DNA of 21,204 nt, from assembly GCA_002482765.1 (NCBI GenBank), contig DLGP01000025.1, positions 81,514 to 102,717 of the forward strand, written 5' to 3'. The notes below the pieces were generated by a model. That model did no database searches. It saw only the letters and a program-made list of their open reading frames with translations, and had not been told where the DNA came from. Below, in pieces: positions 15,547 to 21,204 of the stretch. Each line of letters starts with the position of its first letter. Within the stretch, counting starts at the first letter, position 1. Origin of the DNA: Alphaproteobacteria bacterium UBA7691 (GTDB lineage: Bacteria > Pseudomonadota > Alphaproteobacteria > Ferrovibrionales > Ferrovibrionaceae). The translations under genes and the position numbers were made by a program.

Positions 15547-16635
15547 TTACTCTGCCGCCTGCTCCAGGGTCGGATAATCGGTGTAGCCCTTGGCACCGCC
15601 GCCATAGAGCGTGGCGCGCTCCAGCGCATTAAGCGGCGCATTCTGACGCAGGCGCTGCACCAGATCCGGATTGGAAATGAACGGCCGGCCGAAGGCAATC
15701 ATATCGGCGCTGCCCTCCTGCAATGCCGCCTGGGCCATGGCCAGATCGTAGCCATTGTTGACGATCCACACGCCATTATAGCGCTTGCGCAGGGCCTGAT
15801 AGTCAAAGCCGGCGCCGAAATTGCGGTCGGCACCGGTAGAGCCTTCAATCACATGGATATAGGCCGGCGCCAGCTTGTTCAGCTCTTCCACCACATAGTC
15901 AAAAACCGGCTGCGGGTTGCTGTCGGCGGCATCATTGGCCGGCGTCACCGGCGAAATGCGGATGGCGCTGCGATCCGGCCCCACCGCATCAACAATGGCG
16001 CGCATCGCCCCCAGCATCACCTTGGCGCGGTTCTGGATCGAGCCGCCATATTCGTCGCTGCGGTGGTTGCTGCCATCGCGCAGGAACTGGTCGAGCAGAT
16101 AGCCATTGGCGCCATGCGCCTCCACGCCGTCAAACCCGGCGGCGATGGCATTCTCCGCTGCCCGGCCATAGGCCGCGATGATGGCCGGGATTTCGGCTGT
16201 ATCCAGCGCACGCGGCTCCGACACATCAACAAAGCCGCCATTAACGAAGGTCTTGGTCTTGGCGCGGATCGCCGAGGGCGCCACCGGCGCCTGGCCGCCC
16301 GGCTGCAAGGAATTATGGCTCACCCGGCCAACATGCCAGAGCTGCAAAAAGATGCGGCCGCCTTTGGCATGCACCGCATCGGTCACCTTGCGCCAGCCGG
16401 CGACCTGTTCCGGCGAGTGGATGCCGGGCGTGTCCTGATAACCCTGGCCTTCCGGCACAATCTGGGTGGCCTCGGCGATGATCAGCCCGGCTTCGGCGCG
16501 CTGGCCATAATATTCGGCCATCAGTTCGGTCGGCACATTGCCGGCGCCGGCGCGATTGCGGGTCAACGGCGCCATGGCAATACGATTTTTCAAGTCATAG
16601 CGGCCGAGGCGCAGCGGCGAAAACAGATCGGTCAT
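15547..16635 (-). CDS. Old Yellow Enzyme family alkene reductase
   Basis: A 362-residue FMN-dependent ene-reductase of the NemA/XenB group, reducing activated C=C bonds of enals, maleimides or nitro-esters with NAD(P)H. It has MAPLTRNRA at 21-29, the FMN contact Gln98 in RIFLQLWHVGR, and the active-site set His174, Asn177 and Tyr179 in AHGANGYLLDQFLRDGSN. The phosphate-binding AFGRPFISNPDL is at 314-325. The His/Asn pair is the bacterial NemA type. The frame opens 14 codons earlier at 16677, but the ATG at 16633-16635 begins MTDLFSPLRLG, the usual family start, and has AGGA 7 bases before it. It ends at a strong bidirectional terminator. Confidence 0.94.
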   Translation of the reverse strand: MTDLFSPLRLGRYDLKNRIAMAPLTRNRAGAGNVPTELMAEYYGQRAEAGLIIAEATQIVPEGQGYQDTPGIHSPEQVAGWRKVTDAVHAKGGRIFLQLWHVGRVSHNSLQPGGQAPVAPSAIRAKTKTFVNGGFVDVSEPRALDTAEIPAIIAAYGRAAENAIAAGFDGVEAHGANGYLLDQFLRDGSNHRSDEYGGSIQNRAKVMLGAMRAIVDAVGPDRSAIRISPVTPANDAADSNPQPVFDYVVEELNKLAPAYIHVIEGSTGADRNFGAGFDYQALRKRYNGVWIVNNGYDLAMAQAALQEGSADMIAFGRPFISNPDLVQRLRQNAPLNALERATLYGGGAKGYTDYPTLEQAAE

Positions 16636-16686
16636 GATAATTCCTGTAGCTGGGGAGAATGCTTGCTCCGCTAACATAGGCAGCGG

Positions 16687-17181
16687 TCAGAGATAGGCAA
16701 TAAGGCGGCCGCAGATCACCGCCCCGGTCCAGGCCAGCAGCGACAGGACGGCGGAGACGCGCGCCGGCCAGGGCGGCACGGCGCCCCAGCTTGTCGCCTT
16801 GCCCCATTTGGCAAAGTGAAACACCCCCACATTCAGCAGTCCAAGGCCGATCAGCCCGAGCTTGAACTGAAAGGCTGGGTTGGCGGCCAGATGGGTCGCC
16901 TCGGTGCTGAACAGCAGCAGGCCCATGGCAATGGCGAGGCCAAGCCCGGCCCCGGCCAGCGGAATGCAGAGCCGCGCCAGATGCGCCGGCATCAGGTTGC
17001 GGCCAAAGCCGAGCACGCGCAGATCAAACACCGCGATACCGGCAAACAGCGTGATGAATCCTAGGATATGCAGCACTTCCACCAGCGGATAGAGCAGCAG
17101 CGATTCGCGCATGCTGGCGCCGAGGCCGGATTGTTCCAGCGCCACCAGCCAGGGATGGCGGATTGCTTCATGCGCCCCCAT
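16687..17181 (-). CDS. DUF6644-type membrane protein, CopD-like in pattern
   Basis: A 164-residue inner-membrane protein with about four or five helices. Its opening ESLLLYPLVEVLHILGFITLF, the following AVFDLRVLGFGR, and FQFKLGLIGLGLLNVGVFHF match the DUF6644 pattern as I recall it. The KLxLxxLxxLN stretch also resembles CopD-type copper proteins. The buried His in EVLHI and the VFHF His are possible metal or haem ligands. It lies 11 bases after the DUF6152 gene on the same strand, so the two are likely one unit. The ribosome binding site is weak; coupling to the upstream gene may help. A transport or electron-transfer role is inference. Confidence 0.7.
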   Translation of the reverse strand: MGAHEAIRHPWLVALEQSGLGASMRESLLLYPLVEVLHILGFITLFAGIAVFDLRVLGFGRNLMPAHLARLCIPLAGAGLGLAIAMGLLLFSTEATHLAANPAFQFKLGLIGLGLLNVGVFHFAKWGKATSWGAVPPWPARVSAVLSLLAWTGAVICGRLIAYL

Positions 17182-17192
17182 AACCGCGCGGC

Positions 17193-17552
17193 TCAGCGCA
17201 ATTCGACGGTGAAGCCGTTATGCGTGATACGCTCGGCGCGCATCTCATTGGGCCGGCTGCGGCTGGGATAACCCACCGCCACCAGACGATCACCCACCTT
17301 GATCTCGCTGATCGGCTTGCCGCGTGCCGCCATGCGCGAGGGCGGCGACAGGGTTATGGTCCAGCTTTTATCGGCGGTTTTGAGCTGCAATTCGCCATGC
17401 GGGTTATCCGGGTTCACCATTTCAGCCACGCCATCCAGCGTAAGCTGGGTGGCGGCATCATAGGACCCCCAGCCATGATGCGCCTGCACCGGCAGAGCGG
17501 CGAGGCAGATGGCAAAGCTGGCGGCGATGAGCGGGCGGCGATAATGCGGCAT
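17193..17552 (-). CDS. periplasmic DUF6152 protein
   Basis: A 119-residue exported protein. Residues 1-24 form a Sec signal ending PVQA, so the mature chain should begin HHGWGSYDA. Starting a mature periplasmic protein with histidine is the hallmark of several copper-binding families. The rest, about 95 residues, is predicted to be mostly beta with NPDNPHGELQL and VGDRLVAVGYPS, an OB-fold-like pattern, and a conserved MRAERI near the end. These fit DUF6152, whose function is unknown. GGAG lies about 9 bases before the ATG. It is followed at once by the DUF6644-type gene. Confidence 0.75.
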   Translation of the reverse strand: MPHYRRPLIAASFAICLAALPVQAHHGWGSYDAATQLTLDGVAEMVNPDNPHGELQLKTADKSWTITLSPPSRMAARGKPISEIKVGDRLVAVGYPSRSRPNEMRAERITHNGFTVELR

Positions 17553-17600
17553 GATGGCAACTCCATTCGGCAGGCCTTCAATATAACCCCGGATATGACA

Positions 17601-17632
17601 AGGGCGATGCCGTTTTTCAACGGAATCGCCCT
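17601..17632 (-). terminator. long hairpin with GAAA loop after the YbaY-like gene
   Basis: Arms 17601-17614 and 17619-17632 pair over 14 bp with one mismatch. Read on the minus strand the loop is GAAA, a stable GNRA tetraloop. The hairpin lies 28 bases past the lipoprotein stop and before the DUF6152 gene. No T-run follows, so it may act as a weak or Rho-aided terminator or as a 3'-end stabiliser. Confidence 0.5.
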
Positions 17633-17659
17633 GTTCACAAAGCTTTCAACTATGATGAT

Positions 17660-18250
17660 TTAGCGCGGCGTCACCACCGAGCCGCCCGGCAGGATGATGG
17701 TGGTTGGCGGCACCGGAGCTGCCGGCGTGGTCTGGATCACCGTGGTGGTGGTGGTGCTGGTGGCGGGGGCCATGCTGCTGCTCGGCACCATCATGGTGCC
17801 GGCGGCCGGAATCAGGTTGACCAGCACATTGCGATACGGCGAGTTGCGCGTCAGCACCGAATAATTCTGGTCGTTGATATAGAGTACGCGGCCGCCCTGC
17901 TCAATCTGCGCCTGCACATAATAGGTGCCGCTTGGGCTGATATCGCCATAGCGGTAGCGCAGTTCGAAGCGCGAAGGCAGCGGATTGGCTACCAGGCGCT
18001 GCTCGACCATGGTGTAAGCCGCCATATCGCCGCGCGTGGCATCCAGCAGACGCACCACCAACACGGCATCCGGCGGCATCACCACGCGCTCGCGGGTGGT
18101 GATAGTGCCGGAAACGGTTTCCTGCGGCCCGCCAGCGCAGGCGGCCAGCGGCACGGCCACGCCAAGGGCGAGCAAGGCCAGCAGAATGCGCCGACGCGGC
18201 TTGCTGTTGGTTCGCTCGGTAACATGGGGAAGGGTCTGAAGGGCGCTCAT
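17660..18250 (-). CDS. YbaY-type lipoprotein
   Basis: A 196-residue lipoprotein of the YbaY/YscW-like family (PF09619). The signal ends in the lipobox LAAC with Cys38, so the mature protein is lipid-anchored, probably in the outer membrane. The N-terminus before the hydrophobic stretch is long and basic (TNSKPRRR). The domain at about 45-145 shows VSGTITTRERVVMPPDAVLVVRL, then AYTMVEQRLV and FELRYRYGDISPSGTYYVQAQI, matching the family well. The final 45 residues are low complexity, with a run of threonines and prolines (STTTTTVIQTTPAAPVPPTT) that may span the cell wall or be flexible. The function in most bacteria is unknown. It starts with ATG at 18248-18250. Confidence 0.82.
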   Translation of the reverse strand: MSALQTLPHVTERTNSKPRRRILLALLALGVAVPLAACAGGPQETVSGTITTRERVVMPPDAVLVVRLLDATRGDMAAYTMVEQRLVANPLPSRFELRYRYGDISPSGTYYVQAQIEQGGRVLYINDQNYSVLTRNSPYRNVLVNLIPAAGTMMVPSSSMAPATSTTTTTVIQTTPAAPVPPTTIILPGGSVVTPR

Positions 18251-18414
18251 GGTTGTTATCCTTGTTTAGTTTGTTTCGCACCGGGCTGGTGTGCTACCCC
18301 CCAGCACTGCCGCCCGAGGCCATAGCGCGCCCTGATCGTGGCCCAAATGTGGCCCGGGAGCGGCTTGTTTGCGGCCAATCTTGAAGCCAGGCCCGCAATC
18401 CCCATCTATTTGGC

Positions 18415-19017
18415 ATGGCCTTGCGATATTTTCCCTTCAACACCAATGCGTTGCAGCAGCAGCTGCGGCAATCGGCGCAGCATCTGTCAAATTCGGCAGC
18501 CCGGCTGCAAGCCTATGTCGAACAGGGCAACCGGCTGAAACTGGTGCGCTTCACCGGCGATGTAGCGGTAGCGATGGCTACGCTGGCCATGCAGCAGAGC
18601 GGCCATCTGAAAGACGCTGCCATGCAGGCCGGCGCCTCACTCGGCCAGGCGGCACAAAACGGCCTGTTCAACGGCGCCGCCACCTCGGCCGGCATCGCCG
18701 CTTTGCTGAATGCCCATAAATATGCGCGTGGCGAACAGGGCCTGGCCCAGGCGGTGAAAGCCGCCAGCCGCGAGGCGATGACCGGCGCCGGCAGCGGCAT
18801 GGCCGCCACCCTGGCGGCCGGCGGCTCAAAACTGGCGCTTGGCGCCCTGGGTGCGCCCTTTGTCGCCAAGGCGGCAGCGCCGGTAGTGGCGGCAGCCGTT
18901 GCCGCCTGGCTGGCGCAGGAAGCCGGCGAACGTGGCCTGGCGGCGGCGGAAGACTGGCTCTGCGTGCCGCCGCATGCCTTCCCCGAAGCGGCGCCAAGGG
19001 AAACCGATCCGGCATAA
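18415..19017 (+). CDS. Ala/Gly-rich helical protein of unknown function
   Basis: A 200-residue protein I do not recognise. Residues 8-40 form a polar helix with many Gln and Ala, NALQQQLRQSAQHLSNSAAR, like a coiled coil. Residues 45-120 are amphipathic helices with GASLGQAAQNGLFNGAATSAG. Residues 122-170 are strongly hydrophobic, with small residues spaced as in glycine zippers: GAGSGMAATLAAGG, then a run from 140 to 166 that could cross the membrane. A short tail holds one Cys and is Pro/acid-rich. No ribosome binding site precedes the ATG, so the start is uncertain; codon use matches the region. It ends at a strong terminator shared with the CoA-transferase genes. Confidence 0.65.
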   Translation: MALRYFPFNTNALQQQLRQSAQHLSNSAARLQAYVEQGNRLKLVRFTGDVAVAMATLAMQQSGHLKDAAMQAGASLGQAAQNGLFNGAATSAGIAALLNAHKYARGEQGLAQAVKAASREAMTGAGSGMAATLAAGGSKLALGALGAPFVAKAAAPVVAAAVAAWLAQEAGERGLAAAEDWLCVPPHAFPEAAPRETDPA

Positions 19018-19052
19018 AAAAAACGCCCCGGCAGTTTCCCGCCGGGGCGTTT
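19016..19052. terminator. strong bidirectional terminator
   Basis: A perfect 12-bp stem, AAACGCCCCGGC (19021-19032) with GCCGGGGCGTTT (19041-19052), and an 8-base loop. On the minus strand a run of eight T (19023-19016) follows, ending the CoA-transferase message. On the plus strand the stem ends in TTT, serving the 200-residue gene. Confidence 0.88.
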
Positions 19053-19066
19053 CCAAAAAGTCTGGA

Positions 19067-19717
19067 TTACTTGGCGCTGTCAGCGATCTTGTAGCTGGCT
19101 TCGGTCTTGGCGGCGATTTCCTCCAGCGAGACGCCGGGGGCGCGCTCGATCAGGGTCATGCCGCTGCCCTTGCGATCCACCTCGAACACCGCCAGATCGG
19201 TCACCACCAGATCCACCACACCGGCGCCGGTGAGCGGCAGGTTGCAACGATGCAGCAGCTTCTTCTCGCCATCCTTGGCGGCATGCTCCATCACCACCAC
19301 CACGCGCTTGACACCGGCCACCAGATCCATGGCGCCGCCCATGCCCTTCACCATCTTGCCCGGAATCATCCAGTTGGCCAGATCGCCATTCTCGGCCACC
19401 TGCATGGCGCCCAGAATCGAGAGATCGATATGGCCGCCGCGGATCATGGCGAAGCTGTCAGCCGAGGAAAAATAGCTCGAATAGGGCAGTTCGGTGATGG
19501 TCTGCTTGCCGGCATTCACCAGGTCGGGGTCTTCCTCACCCTCATAAGGGAAAGGCCCCATGCCCAGCATGCCATTCTCCGATTGCAGCACCACATGCAT
19601 GCCTTCGGGGATGTAGTTGGAAACCAGCGTCGGGATGCCGATGCCGAGATTAACGTAGTAGCCGTCCTTCAGCTCTTGCGCTGCGCGGGCGGCCATTTCA
19701 TCGCGGGTCCATGCCAT
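19067..19717 (-). CDS. scoB: 3-oxoacid CoA-transferase subunit B
   Basis: The 216-residue beta subunit of succinyl-CoA:3-ketoacid (acetoacetate) CoA-transferase, which moves CoA from succinyl-CoA to acetoacetate. The active-site Glu47 lies in VVLQSENGMLGMGP, the SENG motif through which the covalent CoA thioester is formed. YVNLGIGIPTLVSNYIPEG, GGHIDLSILGAMQV and GAMDLVAGVKRVVVVMEH are conserved. The frame is open to 19777, but the ATG at 19715-19717 with GAGGAG gives the normal length. It starts 13 bases after the stop of the alpha subunit gene, whose end overlaps the ribosome binding site, so the two are coupled. Confidence 0.93.
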   Translation of the reverse strand: MAWTRDEMAARAAQELKDGYYVNLGIGIPTLVSNYIPEGMHVVLQSENGMLGMGPFPYEGEEDPDLVNAGKQTITELPYSSYFSSADSFAMIRGGHIDLSILGAMQVAENGDLANWMIPGKMVKGMGGAMDLVAGVKRVVVVMEHAAKDGEKKLLHRCNLPLTGAGVVDLVVTDLAVFEVDRKGSGMTLIERAPGVSLEEIAAKTEASYKIADSAK

Positions 19718-19730
19718 GGTTCTGCTCTCC

Positions 19731-20435
19731 TCAGGCCGGGCGCTTGCGGGTGGTGCGGTTCTCGATGCGCTTTTCATAGGGCGCGCCGCAGATCAGCCGC
19801 TGCACATAGATGCCGGGGGTATGGATATGGTCGGGGTCGAGCGAGCCCGGCTCAACGATCTCTTCAACCTCGGCCACCGTGACGCGGCCGGCCGTGGCCA
19901 TCATCGGGTTGAAGTTGCGCGAGGTCTTTCGGTAGATCAGGTTGCCCTCGGTATCCGCCTTCCACGCCTTCACCAGCGAAAGATCGGCCACCAGGCCGGT
20001 TTCCATGATGTAGCGCTCGCCATTGAACACGCGCTCTTCCTTGCCTTCGGCGATCAGCGTGCCAACGCCGGTCTTGGTGAAGAAGGCCGGAATGCCGGCG
20101 CCGCCGGCGCGGATGCGCTCGGCCAGCGTGCCCTGCGGGTTGAATTCCAGCTCCAGCTCGCCGGCCAGATACTGCTTGGCGAAAATCTTGTTCTCGCCGA
20201 CATAGGACGAGATCATCTTTTTCACCTGGCGGGTTTCCAGCAGCAGGCCGAGGCCAAAGCCATCCACGCCGGCATTGTTGGAAACACCGGTGATGCCGGT
20301 CACGCCGCTATCGCGCAGCGCCAGCAAAAGCTTCTCGGGGATGCCGCAGAGGCCGAAGCCGCCACACATCACCATCATGTCGTCGCGCAGCAGGCCTTCC
20401 AGCGCCGCATGCGCATTGGGGTAAACTTTGCCCAT
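19731..20435 (-). CDS. scoA: 3-oxoacid CoA-transferase subunit A
   Basis: The 234-residue alpha subunit of the same CoA-transferase. Family motifs are GGFGLCGIPE at 25-34, ITGVSNNAGVDGFGLG, GELELEFNPQGTLAERIRAGGAGIPAFFT and GRVTVAEVEEIVEPGSLDPDHIHTPGI. Full length, with GGGAG about 5 bases before the ATG at 20433-20435. First gene of the scoA-scoB unit and divergent from leuA. The pair would allow use of acetoacetate or related 3-oxoacids, linking polyhydroxybutyrate or fatty-acid breakdown to the TCA cycle. Some relatives act on butyrate or 3-oxoadipate; the succinyl/acetoacetate assignment rests on overall pattern. Confidence 0.93.
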   Translation of the reverse strand: MGKVYPNAHAALEGLLRDDMMVMCGGFGLCGIPEKLLLALRDSGVTGITGVSNNAGVDGFGLGLLLETRQVKKMISSYVGENKIFAKQYLAGELELEFNPQGTLAERIRAGGAGIPAFFTKTGVGTLIAEGKEERVFNGERYIMETGLVADLSLVKAWKADTEGNLIYRKTSRNFNPMMATAGRVTVAEVEEIVEPGSLDPDHIHTPGIYVQRLICGAPYEKRIENRTTRKRPA

Positions 20436-20528
20436 GTCTCCCTGTTCCTCACTGTGTATGAGTGGATCGGGCGGACATTAGCTGTTGCCCTGAGGAGTGG
20501 CAATGCCCGACCTGACGTAGCGTTCAGG

Positions 20529-20534
20529 TATGCT
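20529..20534 (+). promoter_or_regulatory. possible -10 element of leuA
   Basis: TATGCT fits a -10 box 4 of 6 or better and would start a message at about 20541, some 40 bases before the leucine leader peptide. No clear -35 is present at the right distance. TTGACG at 20544-20549 is an alternative -35 but would start too close to the leader ATG. Confidence 0.25.
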
Positions 20535-20581
20535 CCAAGCCGCTTGACGACCGCCTAGCAAAGCGGCAGACTGCCTGCATC

Positions 20582-20635
20582 ATGACCCGCGACCGGCGAC
20601 TAACGCAGCTCCTCCTTATCAACCCGATCCTGTAA
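20582..20635 (+). CDS. leuL: leucine leader peptide of leuA (attenuator)
   Basis: A 17-residue ORF, MTRDRRLTQLLLINPIL, between scoA and leuA on the leuA strand. It has five leucines, three of them consecutive (CTC CTC CTT at 20609-20617), followed by Ile, and Leu again as the last codon before TAA. Such a peptide in the leader of a leucine biosynthesis gene is the hallmark of ribosome-mediated attenuation: with scarce charged tRNA-Leu the ribosome stalls on the Leu codons and changes the RNA fold downstream. The stop codon lies in the loop of a 10-bp hairpin. No strong ribosome binding site is seen before the ATG, which lowers certainty about initiation. Confidence 0.72.
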   Translation: MTRDRRLTQLLLINPIL

Positions 20636-20697
20636 GCAGGGTCGGGCAGCAGCAGCTTCGCGTTCAAGTCCCCCATTCTCCCTATCATCGCCGGTCG
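20590..20697 (+). promoter_or_regulatory. long-range RNA stem in the leuA leader
   Basis: CGACCGGCGA (20590-20599, codons 3-6 of the leader peptide) is perfectly complementary to TCGCCGGTCG (20688-20697). The 10-bp stem would enclose the stop-codon hairpin. A ribosome translating the leader would block the left arm, so the stem could report on translation of the peptide. Confidence 0.4.
20623..20646 (+). promoter_or_regulatory. hairpin over the leader-peptide stop codon
   Basis: CCCGATCCTG (20623-20632) pairs with CAGGGTCGGG (20637-20646), 10 bp including one G-U pair, with loop TAAG that contains the TAA stop. A ribosome stalled on the CTC CTC CTT codons would cover most of the left arm and free the right arm, as in the pause hairpin of classical attenuators. 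Confidence 0.6.
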
Positions 20698-20703
20698 TCT
20701 TCC

Positions 20704-20802
20704 ATGTTCAATATTGCCATCAGCCGCCATTTTGCCGTCCGCAGCCATTTTGCCGTCCACAGCCAATTGCCGGGCGCACTACGACTTATTGGCGGCCGCT
20801 GA
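20704..20802 (+). other. second small ORF in the leuA leader
   Basis: An ATG-started 32-codon frame, MFNIAISRHFAVRSHFAVHS and onward, ending at TGA 20800-20802. It contains the 18-bp repeat in frame, giving HFAV twice. It has no clear ribosome binding site and few leucines, so it may be chance. Its stop falls in the left arm of the downstream hairpin. Confidence 0.25.
20727..20772 (+). repeat. 18-bp tandem repeat in the leuA leader
   Basis: CCATTTTGCCGTCC occurs at 20727-20740 and 20745-20758, with a degenerate third copy CCAATTGCCG at 20763-20772, all at an exact period of 18 bases. It is the only tandem repeat I noticed in the window. Confidence 0.8.
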
Positions 20803-20838
20803 GCCTGATCCGGGCCTCTCGGCGGCCGTAGCACGGCC
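20794..20838 (+). promoter_or_regulatory. two mutually exclusive hairpins before leuA
   Basis: GGCCGCTGAG (20794-20803) pairs with CTCGGCGGCC (20818-20827) over 10 bp with one G-U. GGCCGT (20824-20829) pairs with ACGGCC (20833-20838) around a 3-base loop. They share bases 20824-20827, so only one can form at a time. No T-run follows either. Confidence 0.45.
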
Positions 20839-20883
20839 CTCAATCCTTCCAGCTATCCGACCTTATTGCCGCAGGAGTGCCAG

Positions 20884-21204
20884 ATGAGCACCGCCAAAAC
20901 CATGCCGTTCCACAAATATCGCCCGTTCCAGCCGATCAACCTGCCCGACCGCACCTGGCCGAGCAAGACCATCACCAAGGCGCCGACCTGGTGCAGTGTT
21001 GACCTGCGCGACGGCAACCAGGCGCTGATCGAGCCGATGGGCCCCGAGCGCAAGCGCCGCATGTTCGACACCCTGGTGCAGCTCGGCTTCAAGGAGATCG
21101 AGGTTGGCTTCCCGGCCGCCTCGCAGACCGATTTTGATTTCGTGCGTGAATTGATCGAACAGAAGCTGATCCCTGAGGATGTCACCATCCAGGTGCTGAC
21201 CCAG
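20884..21204 (+). CDS. leuA: 2-isopropylmalate synthase (5' part only)
   Basis: First enzyme of leucine synthesis, joining acetyl-CoA and 2-oxoisovalerate in the cytoplasm. Only the first 107 residues are in the window, about a fifth of the usual 550-570 of this form. PFHKYRPFQPINLPDRTWP at about 8-26 and WCSVDLRDGNQALIEPMGPE at 36-55 are the signature of the long LeuA type, and they include Arg42 and metal-binding Asp43 of the catalytic barrel. KEIEVGFPAASQTDFDFVRE follows. AGGAG at 20873-20877 is 6 bases before the ATG. A 448-bp leader with a leucine-rich leader peptide precedes it. Confidence 0.95.
   Translation, partial: MSTAKTMPFHKYRPFQPINLPDRTWPSKTITKAPTWCSVDLRDGNQALIEPMGPERKRRMFDTLVQLGFKEIEVGFPAASQTDFDFVRELIEQKLIPEDVTIQVLTQ

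Noticed and set aside
15529..16674. 381-codon plus-strand frame over the ene-reductase
   Set aside because: Antisense of an intact Old Yellow Enzyme and running through its terminator.
18899..19882. 327-codon plus-strand frame spanning the shared terminator and scoB
   Set aside because: It crosses a strong terminator and is antisense to scoB; its 5' part is an out-of-frame reading of the 200-residue gene.
19716..20558. 280-codon plus-strand frame over scoA
   Set aside because: Antisense of an intact CoA-transferase subunit; the overhang toward leuA has no start signal or domain.
20544..20572. TTGACG with CAGACT as a leuA promoter
   Set aside because: The -10 match is poor and the start would lie only a few bases before the leader ATG, leaving no room for a ribosome binding site.
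20524..20766. 80-codon minus-strand frame in the leuA leader, with repeated MAADGK units
   Set aside because: The protein repeat simply reflects the 18-bp DNA repeat; no ribosome binding site was seen, and it covers the leader peptide and hairpins that better explain the region.

Overview
The window looks like ordinary chromosomal DNA from a high-GC alphaproteobacterium. The grounds are the codon use, the style of the encoded proteins (MatB, SLC5-type hybrid kinase, DUF1232, YbaY-like lipoprotein, DUF6152/DUF6644 pair, HSD10-type dehydrogenase) and a LeuA of the KYRPFxPI/WCSVDLRDGNQALIEPM type. A Rhodospirillales-like host is a guess; nothing here fixes the genus. I see no mobile element, CRISPR array, rRNA or tRNA gene, and no composition break suggesting an island. 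Coding density is high and only one gap exceeds 300 bp, the leader of leuA.

Layout. 1-1419 (-): most of a malonyl-CoA synthetase (matB), cut by the window edge. 1572-2719 (+): a two-gene exported unit, a DUF4394 protein and a Tat-type cupredoxin, behind a possible ECF-sigma promoter. 2706-3401 (-): mtgA, whose 3' end overlaps the cupredoxin. 3518-7387 (+): a 1289-residue hybrid histidine kinase fused to an SLC5 transporter domain, meeting its likely partner, a NarL-type regulator (7395-8036, -), tail to tail. 8107-9707 (-): a small membrane-anchored unknown and an MFS transporter. 9797-12241 (-): a compact mdh, lysoplasmalogenase, Pmp3/YqaE, membrane-protein run. 12356-13117 (-): an HSD10-like dehydrogenase with its own terminator. 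13221-13568 (+): a DUF1232 protein. 13576-14352 (-): a glutathione S-transferase. 14468-15492 (+): an exported unknown and a DUF1569 protein. 15547-16635 (-): an Old Yellow Enzyme. 16687-17552 (-): a DUF6152/DUF6644 pair. 17660-18250 (-): a YbaY-type lipoprotein. 18415-19017 (+): an unknown Ala/Gly-rich protein. 19067-20435 (-): both subunits of a succinyl-CoA:3-oxoacid CoA-transferase. 20884-21204 (+): the start of leuA.

How the genes may work together. Several products handle small acyl-CoA or C4 acids: MatB, the HSD10-like dehydrogenase, the 3-oxoacid CoA-transferase and malate dehydrogenase. The SLC5-linked kinase resembles the CrbS class that governs acetate use in other proteobacteria, but no acs gene is in view, so this link is inference.

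The best new item is in the 448-bp leader of leuA: a 17-residue leader peptide with three consecutive leucine codons, its stop codon in the loop of a 10-bp hairpin. This is the form of a leucine attenuator. Downstream lie an in-frame 18-bp tandem repeat inside a second small ORF and two mutually exclusive hairpins. I found no classical U-tract terminator there, so the switching mechanism is open.
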